A stretch of 64,000 nt of DNA from Streptomyces sp. NRRL F-5135 (GTDB lineage: Bacteria > Actinomycetota > Actinomycetes > Streptomycetales > Streptomycetaceae): positions 248,001 to 312,000 of the forward strand of contig NZ_JOHR01000004.1 of NCBI RefSeq assembly GCF_000719775.1. The letters are read 5' to 3'. Made by a program: the position numbers and the translations under genes. Shown here one piece after another: positions 16,104-24,861 of this stretch. Position 1 is the first letter of the stretch; every line of letters begins with the position of its first letter. The notes beneath the pieces were generated by a model. That model was not told the origin of the DNA. It saw only the letters and a program-made list of their open reading frames with translations, and made no database searches.

Positions 16104-17555
16104 ATGCCCACGCCCCCCGTCCCCTCGCCGTCCTCGTCCCCGTCACCCTCATCGTCGCCGTCCTCCTCCCAGCCGTCGCCGCCCTCCGCCGAGCCCTCGC
16201 CGCGGTCCTCGTCCGGAACGCCCACTCCGGTCATAGCCGGTGACCGTCCCCCCACCGCCGGCGCTCCCTCGTCGCCGTCCCGCCAACCGGTCGTGCGCGC
16301 GTCGGTGATCTGCTTCCTCGCCTGGGTCTTCAGCGTCTACGACTTCACGCTGTTCGGGACCCTGCTGCCCAAGATCGCCGATGATTTCGGCTGGTCCGGC
16401 GCCACCGCGGCCAATGTCGCCACCGGGGTCACGGCGGGCACCTTCGTGGTCTCGCTCTGTGTCGGCCCGATCCTCGACCGCTTCGGCCGCAGGCCCGCCC
16501 TGATGATCACCTCCGCGGGCGCGGCCCTCACCTCCGCCGCGACCGCGCTGACCGGCGGCGTCTTCTCCATGGTCGCCGTCCGTGCCTTCTCCGGGTTCGG
16601 CTACTCGGAAGAGGTCGTCAACACCGTCTACCTCAACGAGATCTACGGCAAGCACCCACGGCGCGGCCTGCTGTTCAGCTTCGTCCAGAGCGGCTGGCCG
16701 GTCGGCGCCCTCGTCGGCGCCGGGGTGACGGCGCTGACCCTGCCGACCTTCGGCTGGCGCGGCAGCTTCGTGATCGCCGCGGTACCCGCGCTGGTGGTCG
16801 CGCTGCTGATGCGCACCCTGCCCGAGTCGCCGGTCTTCCTCGGCCTCAAGAAGGCCCGGAAGCTGCGCGCCGGCGGACGCGCCGAGGAGGCCGCCGCCGT
16901 GGAGCGGGCCGCGGGTATCGAGCCCGCCGGCGGCGCGGCGGAGAAGGCGGGACTCCGCGAGGTCTTCGCGCCCGCGCTGCGCCGGCACACCCTGTGCCTC
17001 TCGGCCGCCTGGCTCCTGAACTGGATGGGCATCCAGATCTTCTCCGTGCTGGGCACCACGGTGCTCGTGGAGGCGAAGGGCGTCTCGTTCGACAGCGCTC
17101 TGATCGTGCTCGTCCTCGCCAACCTGGCCGGATTCTTCGGCTACGTCTTCCACGGCTGGCTCGGCGACCGGATCGGGCGGCGTACGACGATCATCATCGG
17201 CTGGAGCTGCGGAGGCGTGGCCATGACCGCGATGCTGCTCGGGCCCACGTCCAACACGTTCGTCATCGGCCTCTACGCGCTCGGGCTGTTCTTCCTGACC
17301 GGCCCGTACTCGGCGATGTTGTTCTACATGAGCGAGTCGTTCCCCGAGCAGGTGCGCGGCATCGGGTCCAACGTCGCGCACACCATGGGGCCGGTCGGTG
17401 CCATCGTCGGTTCCGCACTGCTCGCGGCGCTGCTCTCGGCCGGCGTGTCGATGACGGTCGCCGCCCTGCTGGCCGGCGCCGTGGGCATCTTCGGCTCCGG
17501 CCTGGTGATGTTCGGGGCCCGCGACGTCGGCCGCCGCGCCCCGTCCGCCGCCTGA
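16104..17555 (+). CDS. MFS transporter
   Basis: Major facilitator permease of 483 aa with about 12 predicted membrane segments. The loop 2-3 motif reads DRFGRRPA, and the mirrored loop after the sixth helix reads [17 protein letters not shown] and [12 protein letters not shown] fit the sugar/organic-acid porter side of the superfamily. The first 65 or so residues are Pro/Ser-rich and cytoplasmic, which is unusual. The ATG at 16104 follows GGAG by 8 bases. Between an imidase-type hydrolase and two dehydrogenases, it probably imports the substrate of that pathway; the substrate is not readable from the sequence. Confidence 0.87.
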   Translation: MPTPPVPSPSSSPSPSSSPSSSQPSPPSAEPSPRSSSGTPTPVIAGDRPPTAGAPSSPSRQPVVRASVICFLAWVFSVYDFTLFGTLLPKIADDFGWSGATAANVATGVTAGTFVVSLCVGPILDRFGRRPALMITSAGAALTSAATALTGGVFSMVAVRAFSGFGYSEEVVNTVYLNEIYGKHPRRGLLFSFVQSGWPVGALVGAGVTALTLPTFGWRGSFVIAAVPALVVALLMRTLPESPVFLGLKKARKLRAGGRAEEAAAVERAAGIEPAGGAAEKAGLREVFAPALRRHTLCLSAAWLLNWMGIQIFSVLGTTVLVEAKGVSFDSALIVLVLANLAGFFGYVFHGWLGDRIGRRTTIIIGWSCGGVAMTAMLLGPTSNTFVIGLYALGLFFLTGPYSAMLFYMSESFPEQVRGIGSNVAHTMGPVGAIVGSALLAALLSAGVSMTVAALLAGAVGIFGSGLVMFGARDVGRRAPSAA

Positions 17556-17638
17556 CGACCCCGATGCGGCGACGTCCTTCCCCACCACGACGCCCTTCCC
17601 CACGTTCCCGCCCACAGAGATTCGGAGTACGCACCGCC

Positions 17639-18412
17639 ATGACCGAACCAGCTCAGCGCCGCGTGGCCGTCATCACCGGAGGCGCCAGCGGCATCGGCCG
17701 CGCGACCGCCGTCGCCTTCGCCGCCGCCGGTGTCGACACCGTGATCGGGTTCCACAGCGCGGACCCGCACGATCCCGGACGGACCGTGGCCGCCGTGGCC
17801 GCGGCGGGCGGCCGGTGCGTCGCAGTCGAGGCGGACGTGACCGGGAGCGTGGGGCCCGAGCGGCTGGCCCAGGCCGCCGTCGACACGTACGGCAGGCTCG
17901 ACATCGCCGTGGCCGCGGCGGGCATCCTGCGCAGGGCCCCGCTGGCGGACCTGTCCGACACGGCCTGGGAGGGCATGCTCGGTGTGGACCTCACCGGAGT
18001 CATGCGGACCTTCCGCTCCGCCGCGGCGCGGATGACCGGCCCCGGCGCGCTCCTCGCCGTCTCCTCCATCGCGGGCGGGGTGTACGGCTGGGGCGACCAC
18101 GCCCACTACGCGGCGGCCAAGGCCGGTGTGCTCGGCCTGGTCAGGTCGCTCGCCGTGGAGCTGGCCCCGCGCGGGATCCGGGCCAACTCCGTCATCCCCG
18201 GCCTGATCGAGACCCCGCAGTCGCTGGACGAGCACAACTCCCTCGGCCCCGAGGGGCTGCGCGCCGCCGGGGCCGCCATCCCGGCCGGGCGGGTCGGCCG
18301 CCCGGAGGAGGTGGCCGCCGCGATCCGGTTCCTGTGCGCACCGGAGGCGTCGTACATCACCGGGCAGGAACTGATCGTGGACGGCGGGCTGACGGTCCGC
18401 TTCCCCGACTGA
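17639..18412 (+). CDS. SDR family oxidoreductase
   Basis: Classical short-chain dehydrogenase of 257 aa: TGGASGIG nucleotide loop near residue 14, VSSIAGG with the catalytic Ser, YAAAKAG with the Tyr-Lys pair, and the C-terminal [11 protein letters not shown] segment. It interconverts an alcohol and a ketone with NAD(P). The ATG at 17639 has GGAG about 12 bases upstream. It lies 83 bases after the transporter and 75 bases before a second SDR, so these probably act in sequence on the imported compound. Confidence 0.88.
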   Translation: MTEPAQRRVAVITGGASGIGRATAVAFAAAGVDTVIGFHSADPHDPGRTVAAVAAAGGRCVAVEADVTGSVGPERLAQAAVDTYGRLDIAVAAAGILRRAPLADLSDTAWEGMLGVDLTGVMRTFRSAAARMTGPGALLAVSSIAGGVYGWGDHAHYAAAKAGVLGLVRSLAVELAPRGIRANSVIPGLIETPQSLDEHNSLGPEGLRAAGAAIPAGRVGRPEEVAAAIRFLCAPEASYITGQELIVDGGLTVRFPD

Positions 18413-18487
18413 GGCACTCCCGTGCGCCCGCCCCGGACGCGTACGCCCTGTCCACCGCCCTGTCAACAGCCACCTCACGGAGGAATC

Positions 18488-19273
18488 TTGAGCGGCAACA
18501 GCACCGGCACCGGGCCGGGCGCGGCCTCGTCCCGTACCGGACCACGCACCGTTGTGATCACCGGCGCCGCCAGCGGGATCGGCGCGGCGATCGCCGAGGC
18601 GTTCGCCGCCGAGGGCGACCGGCTCGCGCTCCTCGACCGCGACGCGCGCGGGCTCGCCACCCTGGGCGCGCGGCTCACCGACGCCGCGGCCGTCACCTCG
18701 CACACCGTCGACATCACCGACGCCGATCAGGTCCGGGCCGCGATCGAGGACCTGGTGCGCGAACACGGCGGCCTGGACGTCCTCGTGAACTCGGCCGGGA
18801 TCCTCACCGAGGTACCGCTGGCCGAGATGGACCCGGCGACCTGGGACGAGACCATCGCCGTGGATCTGCGCGGAGTCTTCCTCAGCTGTCGCCACGCCCT
18901 CCCGCACATGGTCGCGGGCGGCGGCGGACGCATCATCAACATAGCCTCGCAGCTCGGGCAGAAGGGCGGTGAGGGGCTGACCCACTACTCCGCCGCCAAG
19001 GCCGGCGTCATCGGCTTCACCAAGGCGCTCGCCAGGGAGGCCGCGCCGCGCGGCGTCCTAGTCAACGCGGTCGCCCCGGGCCCCGTCGAGACCCCGCTGG
19101 TGGACGGTCTCAGCCCCGACTGGAAGCGGGCCAAGCAGGCGGAGCTGCCGCTCGGCAGGTTCGGGCGGCCGGAGGAGATCGCTCCGACGGTGCTGCTGCT
19201 CGCCTCCGACCCGGGCGGCAATCTCTACGTCGGTCAGACGCTCGGCCCCAACAGCGGCGACGTCATGCTGTGA
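18488..19273 (+). CDS. SDR family oxidoreductase, FabG-like
   Basis: Classical SDR of 261 aa with TGAASGIG, NSAGIL, NIASQLG (Ser) and YSAAKAG (Tyr/Lys). The likely start is TTG at 18488, directly after GGAGGAATC; an earlier in-frame ATG at 18422 has no ribosome site. The C-terminus ends in GQTLGPNSGDVML rather than the common VDGG ending. It is the second dehydrogenase of the putative amide/imide operon, and its stop is followed closely by a CxxC protein gene. Confidence 0.87.
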   Translation: MSGNSTGTGPGAASSRTGPRTVVITGAASGIGAAIAEAFAAEGDRLALLDRDARGLATLGARLTDAAAVTSHTVDITDADQVRAAIEDLVREHGGLDVLVNSAGILTEVPLAEMDPATWDETIAVDLRGVFLSCRHALPHMVAGGGGRIINIASQLGQKGGEGLTHYSAAKAGVIGFTKALAREAAPRGVLVNAVAPGPVETPLVDGLSPDWKRAKQAELPLGRFGRPEEIAPTVLLLASDPGGNLYVGQTLGPNSGDVML

Positions 19274-19293
19274 GGAAAGGAGCCGCACCGACG

Positions 19294-19860
19294 ATGTGTG
19301 GTGTGTGCGGACGCCCGGCCACCGGCTGGCCGGAACGCGTGGCCCCGCTCGGGCCCGGCGGTACGGTCGCCCGGCACCGTGCCGTACGGCGGCTGCTGGC
19401 CGGTACCCGGACGGCGGCCAGACCCTGGCCCGGCGGCGGCTGGCAGTTCACCGACCGGGCGGGCCGGCTCAGGCACTGCCCCGGACTGGAGGCGCTGTGG
19501 GCCGCCGTACGGTCCGCGGCCGGGCCGGTCGTCGTCCCCGACCCGCGCGACGAGGACGGCGTCCACACCCTGCCGGGACCGGACACGGGCACCGCGGATC
19601 CGCACGCCCTCGTCGTCTGGACGGCGGCGGCACTCCACGCGGGCCCGGCGGCACCGTGGCTGGTCGTCCGGGCCGCGGGGTGGCGAATGGCTGCCGGACG
19701 CGTCGACGGGGCGCCCGGCCGGGCGCCCCGTGTCACCGTCGGGCGGTGCGCGGGGGCGGGCCTGACGGTCGAGGCACCCGGCGGCGCCCGGTCGCTGGCG
19801 GAACAACTGGCGGCCCATCTCGCTGAGTTGTCGGTCCGGCCGCCCTCCGGAACGTTCTGA
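19294..19860 (+). CDS. unknown protein with N-terminal CxxC
   Basis: A 188-aa protein that I do not recognise. It begins MCGVCGRPATGW, a Cys pair suited to metal binding or redox, followed by a long Ala/Gly/Pro-rich region with several Trp residues and no membrane segment. I chose the ATG at 19294, which follows AAAGGAG; a GTG at 19270 overlapping the SDR stop is possible. Codon usage is typical of the genome, so it is probably a real last gene of the operon, perhaps an accessory or subunit protein. Confidence 0.65.
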   Translation: MCGVCGRPATGWPERVAPLGPGGTVARHRAVRRLLAGTRTAARPWPGGGWQFTDRAGRLRHCPGLEALWAAVRSAAGPVVVPDPRDEDGVHTLPGPDTGTADPHALVVWTAAALHAGPAAPWLVVRAAGWRMAAGRVDGAPGRAPRVTVGRCAGAGLTVEAPGGARSLAEQLAAHLAELSVRPPSGTF

Positions 19861-20201
19861 TCGGCTCCGGGCCGCTGCCGTCACCGGCGGCGGGCCGGCC
19901 CGGCGGCCGATCCGGCGGTCCGTCCGGCCGGCGCGGTCCGACCGCCGCGGCGTGGTCCCTCGGCCTGTCCGGTGCGAGAGGGCAGGTCACCGGAGAGGTG
20001 GCCGGATTCGTCCCGGCGAGCCGTTCGATACGATGGCGGCTCATCGCCGGGGCCTGTCCGGCGCGCGCACCGCGTACGACCGGCGGCACCTCGTGTACGA
20101 CCGGCCGTACGGGCCGGGCCGGGGCGGACCGGGGGCCTGGGCGACCGACAGGGCCCGGCACGCCCGGCGGTGACGTACCCGCCTCGTCGAAGGGGCCGCG
20201 G
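19861..20201. other. 341-base gap with terminator and LacI promoter region
   Basis: Contains an 8-base stem, CGGCGGTC (19913-19920) with GACCGCCG (19940-19947) and a 19-base loop, a plausible end for the preceding operon. The rest should hold the promoter of the next LacI gene. No supported gene is seen. Confidence 0.45.
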
Positions 20202-21305
20202 ATGGTAACCATCAGGGATGTCGCCAGGCGGGCCGGCGTCGCGCCCAGCACCGTCAGCTATGTCTTCAACGGCTCCCGGAGCATCTCCGAGGAGACCCGC
20301 CGACGCGTCCAGGAGGCCGTGGACGCGCTCGGGTACCACCCCAGGGCCAGCGCCCGGACACTGCGCAGCAGCCGTACGCACGTGCTGGCGCTCGCGCTGC
20401 CCCGCGCCGCCGGGCTCCAGGACTCCGTGGACGGCCGGTTCGCGATCGACGTCAGTGACGCGGCCAACGGTCTCGGCTACGACCTGCTGCTCACCACCTC
20501 CCAGGACAAGGCCGAGGGGCTGCGGCGGGTGGCGCTCAGCGGGCTGGCCGACGCCGCCGTGCTGATGGCCGTGGATATGGAGGACGCGCGGATCGACGTC
20601 GTACGCGAACTGGCCTTCCCCGCCGCGCTGATCGGGCGGCCCGCCGACGAGGACGCGCTGCCGTGGACCGACCTCGACTGGGAGGAGGCCGCGGCGCTCG
20701 CCGTGCGCGAACTGGCCGCCGCCGGTCACCGGGACATGGTGTACCTCGCGCCGGGCGAGCGGGAGGTCGAGGGGCGGCGCAGTTACGCGCTGCGCGGTAT
20801 CGCGGGCGCGCGCCGGGGAGCCCGTACCACCGGAGCCGCCGTCACGGTGGTCCACTCGGTGGCCGACCCCGCCCGGCTCGCCGACCGGCTCCGTACGGTC
20901 CTCGGGGACGCGGGCGGCGGGGGAGCCGACGGTGCCGGCCGGGGCGACGGGGGTGGGGCGGCGCCGACGGCACTGATCGTCCAGCACCCCTCGGCGCACC
21001 ACCACATCCTGCCGTCCGTGACCGCCACGGGGCTGCGGGTGCCCGAGGACCTCGCCGTCGTCGTCATCGGCACTCTGCCCGGTGATCCGGCGAGCCGGGC
21101 GCTGCCCCGGGTCGAACTGCCCGTGGAGACACTGTCCTTCGAGGTGACCCGGCTGGCCGTGGCGGCGGCCGACGCGCTGCGCGAGGGCGGCGCGCCGTCG
21201 GTCACGGAACCGGGGGCGCGGTTGCTCGCGGAGTCCGTGGGCCATCTGCTGATCCCGCCGGTTCTGCTGCCGGGCACGGCCCCGCTCGCCCCGCCCCGCC
21301 ACTGA
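20202..21305 (+). CDS. LacI-family regulator of the alpha-xylosidase operon
   Basis: A 367-aa LacI protein with its helix-turn-helix at the very N-terminus (VTIRDVARRAGVAPSTVSYV), hinge YHPRASARTLRS, and a ligand domain with LIGRPADED and VVVIGTLPGD. A Gly-rich insert lies near residue 245. The ATG at 20202 follows GAAGGGG. It precedes, in the same direction, an ABC uptake system and an alpha-xylosidase, and a perfect 16-base palindrome between them is the probable operator, so it most likely represses that operon until a xyloside appears. Confidence 0.9.
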   Translation: MVTIRDVARRAGVAPSTVSYVFNGSRSISEETRRRVQEAVDALGYHPRASARTLRSSRTHVLALALPRAAGLQDSVDGRFAIDVSDAANGLGYDLLLTTSQDKAEGLRRVALSGLADAAVLMAVDMEDARIDVVRELAFPAALIGRPADEDALPWTDLDWEEAAALAVRELAAAGHRDMVYLAPGEREVEGRRSYALRGIAGARRGARTTGAAVTVVHSVADPARLADRLRTVLGDAGGGGADGAGRGDGGGAAPTALIVQHPSAHHHILPSVTATGLRVPEDLAVVVIGTLPGDPASRALPRVELPVETLSFEVTRLAVAAADALREGGAPSVTEPGARLLAESVGHLLIPPVLLPGTAPLAPPRH

Positions 21306-21325
21306 CCGGCGGTCAAGCCCGCCGG
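21306..21325 (+). terminator. short hairpin after LacI gene
   Basis: CCGGCGG and CCGCCGG form a 7-base stem with a 6-base loop directly after the stop codon. It is weak evidence but well placed to separate the regulator from the transport operon. Confidence 0.4.
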
Positions 21326-21457
21326 CTGATTCCGCCCGCGACGGCGGCCGGGTTCGCTCCGGCGAGACCGGGGCTCGCGCGGACCGAGGTGCCGCGGTAA
21401 CCCTGTCCTTCCTCTTGTCGCCGTATCGGCCAGGGCCTAACATCACCGCAGCGCGGC

Positions 21458-21473
21458 GTCGAATCGATTCGAC
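21458..21473. promoter_or_regulatory. perfect LacI-type operator
   Basis: GTCGAATCGATTCGAC is a perfect 16-base palindrome in the 322-base gap before the ABC/alpha-xylosidase operon. Size, CG-centred symmetry and position next to a LacI gene all fit an operator. I see no other gene or RNA in the gap 21306-21627. Confidence 0.65.
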
Positions 21474-21627
21474 ATGAAGGGTCGACGCACTCCGCGACGC
21501 CCCCTCCCGCACGCCCGCAGCACCCGGTCCGTCCACAACGGCAACGCCGCTCGTTCCCCGCCGCGCCGACCCCGCGTCACCTCCGTCTCCTTTACAGAGC
21601 CGTAGACCGAACGGAGAGCAGATCATC

Positions 21628-22860
21628 ATGCAGACCGCCCGTCGGCGCCCCCCGGCGCCGGCCGCGCTCCTCACCGCCGCCGCCCTCGTGGCCGTCACCG
21701 GCCTCACCGGGTGCGCGGCGGAGCCCGATCCCGGTGTCATCACCGTCCTGAACTCGGCGACCGACATCGAACACGCCCAGGAGCAGGAGTTCTACGACCG
21801 ATGCGCACGGCGGATCGGGGTGAAGGTACGCCAGATCAGCGTGCCCGCCGACCAGGTGGCCGCCAAGGCGCTCCGGATGGCGTCCTCGCACTCGCTCACC
21901 GACATCCTCGACCTCGACGGCTCCGAACTCCCCCAGTTCGCCGCCACCGGCGGGCTGGTGCCGCTGGAGGAGGCAGGGGTGGCCGTCACGGGCATGTCGG
22001 CCGCCGCCGGGACCCTGGGCAGTTACCGGGGCACGCAGTACGGCATCGCCCGCTCCGTGAACTCCCTCGCGCTGTTCTACAACGCCGACGTCCTGCGCGA
22101 GGCCGGTGTCGAACCACCCACCACCTGGGCCGAGCTCAAGGCGACGGCCAAGAAGCTGACCCGCGGTTCCCGGTACGGCATGGCCTTCAGCGCGACGCCC
22201 AACGCGGACGGTGTGTACCAGTTCCTGCCGTTCTTCTGGTCGGCCGGCGGCGACGAGTCCCGGCTGGACGACGGCAAGGGCGCCCCCGCGCTGCGACTGT
22301 GGAAGGACCTCGTCGACCAGAAGTCCGCCTCGGGAGCCGTGGTCACCTGGAACCAGCAGGACATCGCCGAGCAGTTCATCGGCGGGCGGGCGGCCATGAT
22401 GGTCAACGGTCCGTGGAACGTTCCCGTACTGAACGAGCACAAGGACCTGAACTGGGCGGTCGCCCCCATCCCCGTCCCCGAGGCCGGCCGCCCGCCGGTG
22501 CCGCCGATCGGGGGCACGGTCATGACCGTGCCCCGGACCGGCGACGAGGACCGGCAGCGGACCGCCGCGAAGATCATCAACTGTCTCAACGAGCGCCGCA
22601 ACCAGGTCGACTGGGGCGAGTCGCGCAACAACGTGCCCACCCGCACGAGCGCCGCCGCCGAGTACACGGCCAAGAATCCGAAGCTGGCCGCCTTCGCCGA
22701 GGAGGTGGAGACCGCCCGCTCCCGCACCGACCGGGTCGGTGAGCGCTGGCCGGTCGTCTCCGACGCCCTGGCGAGCGCCTTCCAGTCCGTACTCACCGGC
22801 CGGGCCCGCCCCGAGGCAGCCCTGGCGCAGGCGCAGGCCCAGGCCGCGGCCGACGAATGA
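21628..22860 (+). CDS. ABC transporter sugar-binding lipoprotein
   Basis: Family 1 extracellular solute-binding protein of 410 aa. The signal ends in a lipobox, LTGC, with Cys29 as the lipidated residue, so it is anchored outside the membrane. Segments such as SLALFYNADVLREAG, PTTWAEL and MMVNGPWNVP are characteristic of sugar-binding members. It delivers an oligosaccharide, probably a xyloside given the downstream alpha-xylosidase, to the two permeases that follow. The ATG at 21628 is preceded by CGGAGAGCAG. It is the first gene of a four-gene operon with its operator about 150 bases upstream. Confidence 0.9.
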   Translation: MQTARRRPPAPAALLTAAALVAVTGLTGCAAEPDPGVITVLNSATDIEHAQEQEFYDRCARRIGVKVRQISVPADQVAAKALRMASSHSLTDILDLDGSELPQFAATGGLVPLEEAGVAVTGMSAAAGTLGSYRGTQYGIARSVNSLALFYNADVLREAGVEPPTTWAELKATAKKLTRGSRYGMAFSATPNADGVYQFLPFFWSAGGDESRLDDGKGAPALRLWKDLVDQKSASGAVVTWNQQDIAEQFIGGRAAMMVNGPWNVPVLNEHKDLNWAVAPIPVPEAGRPPVPPIGGTVMTVPRTGDEDRQRTAAKIINCLNERRNQVDWGESRNNVPTRTSAAAEYTAKNPKLAAFAEEVETARSRTDRVGERWPVVSDALASAFQSVLTGRARPEAALAQAQAQAAADE

Positions 22861-22911
22861 GACGGGGTGAGGAGAGGAGTGCGAAGAGTTGAGAGGAGTG
22901 AGGCGACCGTC

Positions 22912-23865
22912 ATGACCACCGCCACCACCACCGTCCCCGCGCCCCCGGCGACGACCGCCGGCGGCCGGGCCGGCCCCGGCCGCCGGCAGGCCCTGCTGCG
23001 CTGGGGCTTCGTCGCCCCGGCCGTCCTGTACATGCTGGCCTTCTTCGGCTACCCGCTCGTCCGCAACCTCACGATGAGCTTCCAGAGCTACACCCCGCGC
23101 ACCTACTTCACCGGCGAGGCGCCCTTCAACGGTTTCGAGAACTGGCGCGGTGTGTTCGACAACCCGCTGTTCACGAACTCGCTCTGGCACACCCTCGTCT
23201 TCACGGCGGGTTCCCTCCTCGGCCAGTTCACCATCGGCCTCGCCCTCGCCGTCTTCTTCTCCCGCCGCTTCCCGCTGTCCGGTGTCGTCCGCGCCGTGCT
23301 GCTGCTGCCCTGGCTGGTGCCCATGGTGGTCTCGGCCGTCGTCTGGCGGAAACTGCTCGACCAGGACACCGGCGTCCTCAACAGCGCCCTGACGGGCCTG
23401 CACCTGGTCTCCTCGCCCGTCCCCTGGCTCAGCAGCACCGGCGTGGCCCTGGCCGCCACCGTCCTGGTCAACATCTGGATCGGCATCCCGTTCAACATGG
23501 TGATCCTCTACGGCGGGCTCCAGGAGATACCCCGCGAGCTGTACGAGGCCGGCGCGCTCGACGGCGCGGGCGCGTGGCGCACGTTCCGCAGCATCACCCT
23601 TCCGCTGCTGCGGCCGGTCGTCACCGTCGTGCTCATCCTGGGCTTCATGTCGACGGTCAAGATCCTCGACCTGATCCTCGCCCTGACCGGCGGCGGGCCC
23701 GCCGACTCCACCCAGACCCTCGGCACGGTCACCTACCAGTTGTCCTTCCAGCAGATGAACTTCGGGCAGGGGGCCGTCGTCGGCAATGTGCTCATCCTCG
23801 TGAGCGCGGTGTTCGCCGTGCTCTACCTGCGGGCCAACCGCTCCGACTTCGGCCAGGGGAAGTGA
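22912..23865 (+). CDS. ABC sugar permease (MalF-like)
   Basis: Inner-membrane permease of 317 aa with about six helices. The cytoplasmic EAA loop that docks the ATPase is EAGALDGAGAWRTFRSI. The ATG at 22912 is chosen because the Ala/Thr/Pro-rich cytoplasmic N-terminus then precedes the first helix, and a GAGGAG region lies upstream. It partners the adjacent permease and binding protein. Confidence 0.92.
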   Translation: MTTATTTVPAPPATTAGGRAGPGRRQALLRWGFVAPAVLYMLAFFGYPLVRNLTMSFQSYTPRTYFTGEAPFNGFENWRGVFDNPLFTNSLWHTLVFTAGSLLGQFTIGLALAVFFSRRFPLSGVVRAVLLLPWLVPMVVSAVVWRKLLDQDTGVLNSALTGLHLVSSPVPWLSSTGVALAATVLVNIWIGIPFNMVILYGGLQEIPRELYEAGALDGAGAWRTFRSITLPLLRPVVTVVLILGFMSTVKILDLILALTGGGPADSTQTLGTVTYQLSFQQMNFGQGAVVGNVLILVSAVFAVLYLRANRSDFGQGK

Positions 23866-23870
23866 CCGCC

Positions 23871-24758
23871 ATGACCACGCCCACCACCGCCCCCGCCGGG
23901 CCGCGCCGCACCCCGCGACCGGTGCCCGGCACCCCGCGCCCGTCCGCGCCGCGCACCCGCCGCTCCCTCGGCAGCACGCTCGTCGCGCTGCTCGTCCTGG
24001 CCGTCCTCCTCTTCCCGCTGTACTGGATGCTCAACATCGCGCTCCAGCCCGGCGAGAGCCTCGCCGTGACCCGCTGGCTGCCCACCTCCCCGGGCTGGGA
24101 CAACTTCCGGCGCGCCCTGAGCACCCAGACGGACTCCCTGGTCACCAGCCTGGTCGTGTCGCTCGGCGCCGTCGTCGTCTGTCTGGCGCTCGCGGCACCC
24201 GCGGCGTACGGGCTGGCCCGGCTCGGCCTGCGCGGCAGCCGCACCATCGTGTTCGGCACGCTGATCACCCAGATGGTCCCGGGCATCGTCATCGCCAACG
24301 CGCTCTACAGCGCCTACGTCGACCTCCATCTGGTGAACTCGCCGATCGGGCTGATCCTCGCGGACGCCTCGCTCGGGCTGCCGTTCTCCATCGTCCTGCT
24401 GCGCGCGTTCATGGTGGCGATACCGAAGGAGACCGTGGAGGCGGCGCTGGTGGACGGGGCGAACCGGTTCACCGCCTTCGTCCGCGTCGTCCTGCCGATG
24501 AGCCGCAACGCGCTGATCACCGCGGGCCTGTTCACCTTCCTCTTCGCCTGGTCGGACTTCATGTTCGCGCTGACCCTCAACACCACCGACGACGTCCAGC
24601 CGATCACGCTCAGCATGTACGAGTTCATGGGCGCCCACGTCAGCGACTGGGGCGCGGTCATGGCGACCGCGGTGATCTCCGCCGTACCCGCCGCCGTCCT
24701 GCTGGTGATCGCCCAGAAGTACGTCGCGGCCGGTGTCACCGGAGGCTCCGTCAAATAG
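23871..24758 (+). CDS. ABC sugar permease (MalG-like)
   Basis: Second permease of the importer, 295 aa, with six predicted helices and an EAA loop EAALVDGANRFTAFVRV. It starts 5 bases after the first permease stop, so translation is probably coupled. There is no ATP-binding subunit gene in the operon, so the complex presumably uses a shared ATPase of the MsiK type coded elsewhere, as is known for many Streptomyces sugar importers. Confidence 0.92.
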   Translation: MTTPTTAPAGPRRTPRPVPGTPRPSAPRTRRSLGSTLVALLVLAVLLFPLYWMLNIALQPGESLAVTRWLPTSPGWDNFRRALSTQTDSLVTSLVVSLGAVVVCLALAAPAAYGLARLGLRGSRTIVFGTLITQMVPGIVIANALYSAYVDLHLVNSPIGLILADASLGLPFSIVLLRAFMVAIPKETVEAALVDGANRFTAFVRVVLPMSRNALITAGLFTFLFAWSDFMFALTLNTTDDVQPITLSMYEFMGAHVSDWGAVMATAVISAVPAAVLLVIAQKYVAAGVTGGSVK

Positions 24759-24861
24759 GTCCTCGTCCGGTCCACCGACCCTGGCGCGGCGCACCGGCCG
24801 GGCAGACTCACCGCACACGCGCGCCGCAGCCCCCACACCAGGAACAGGAGCAGGAGCCCAG

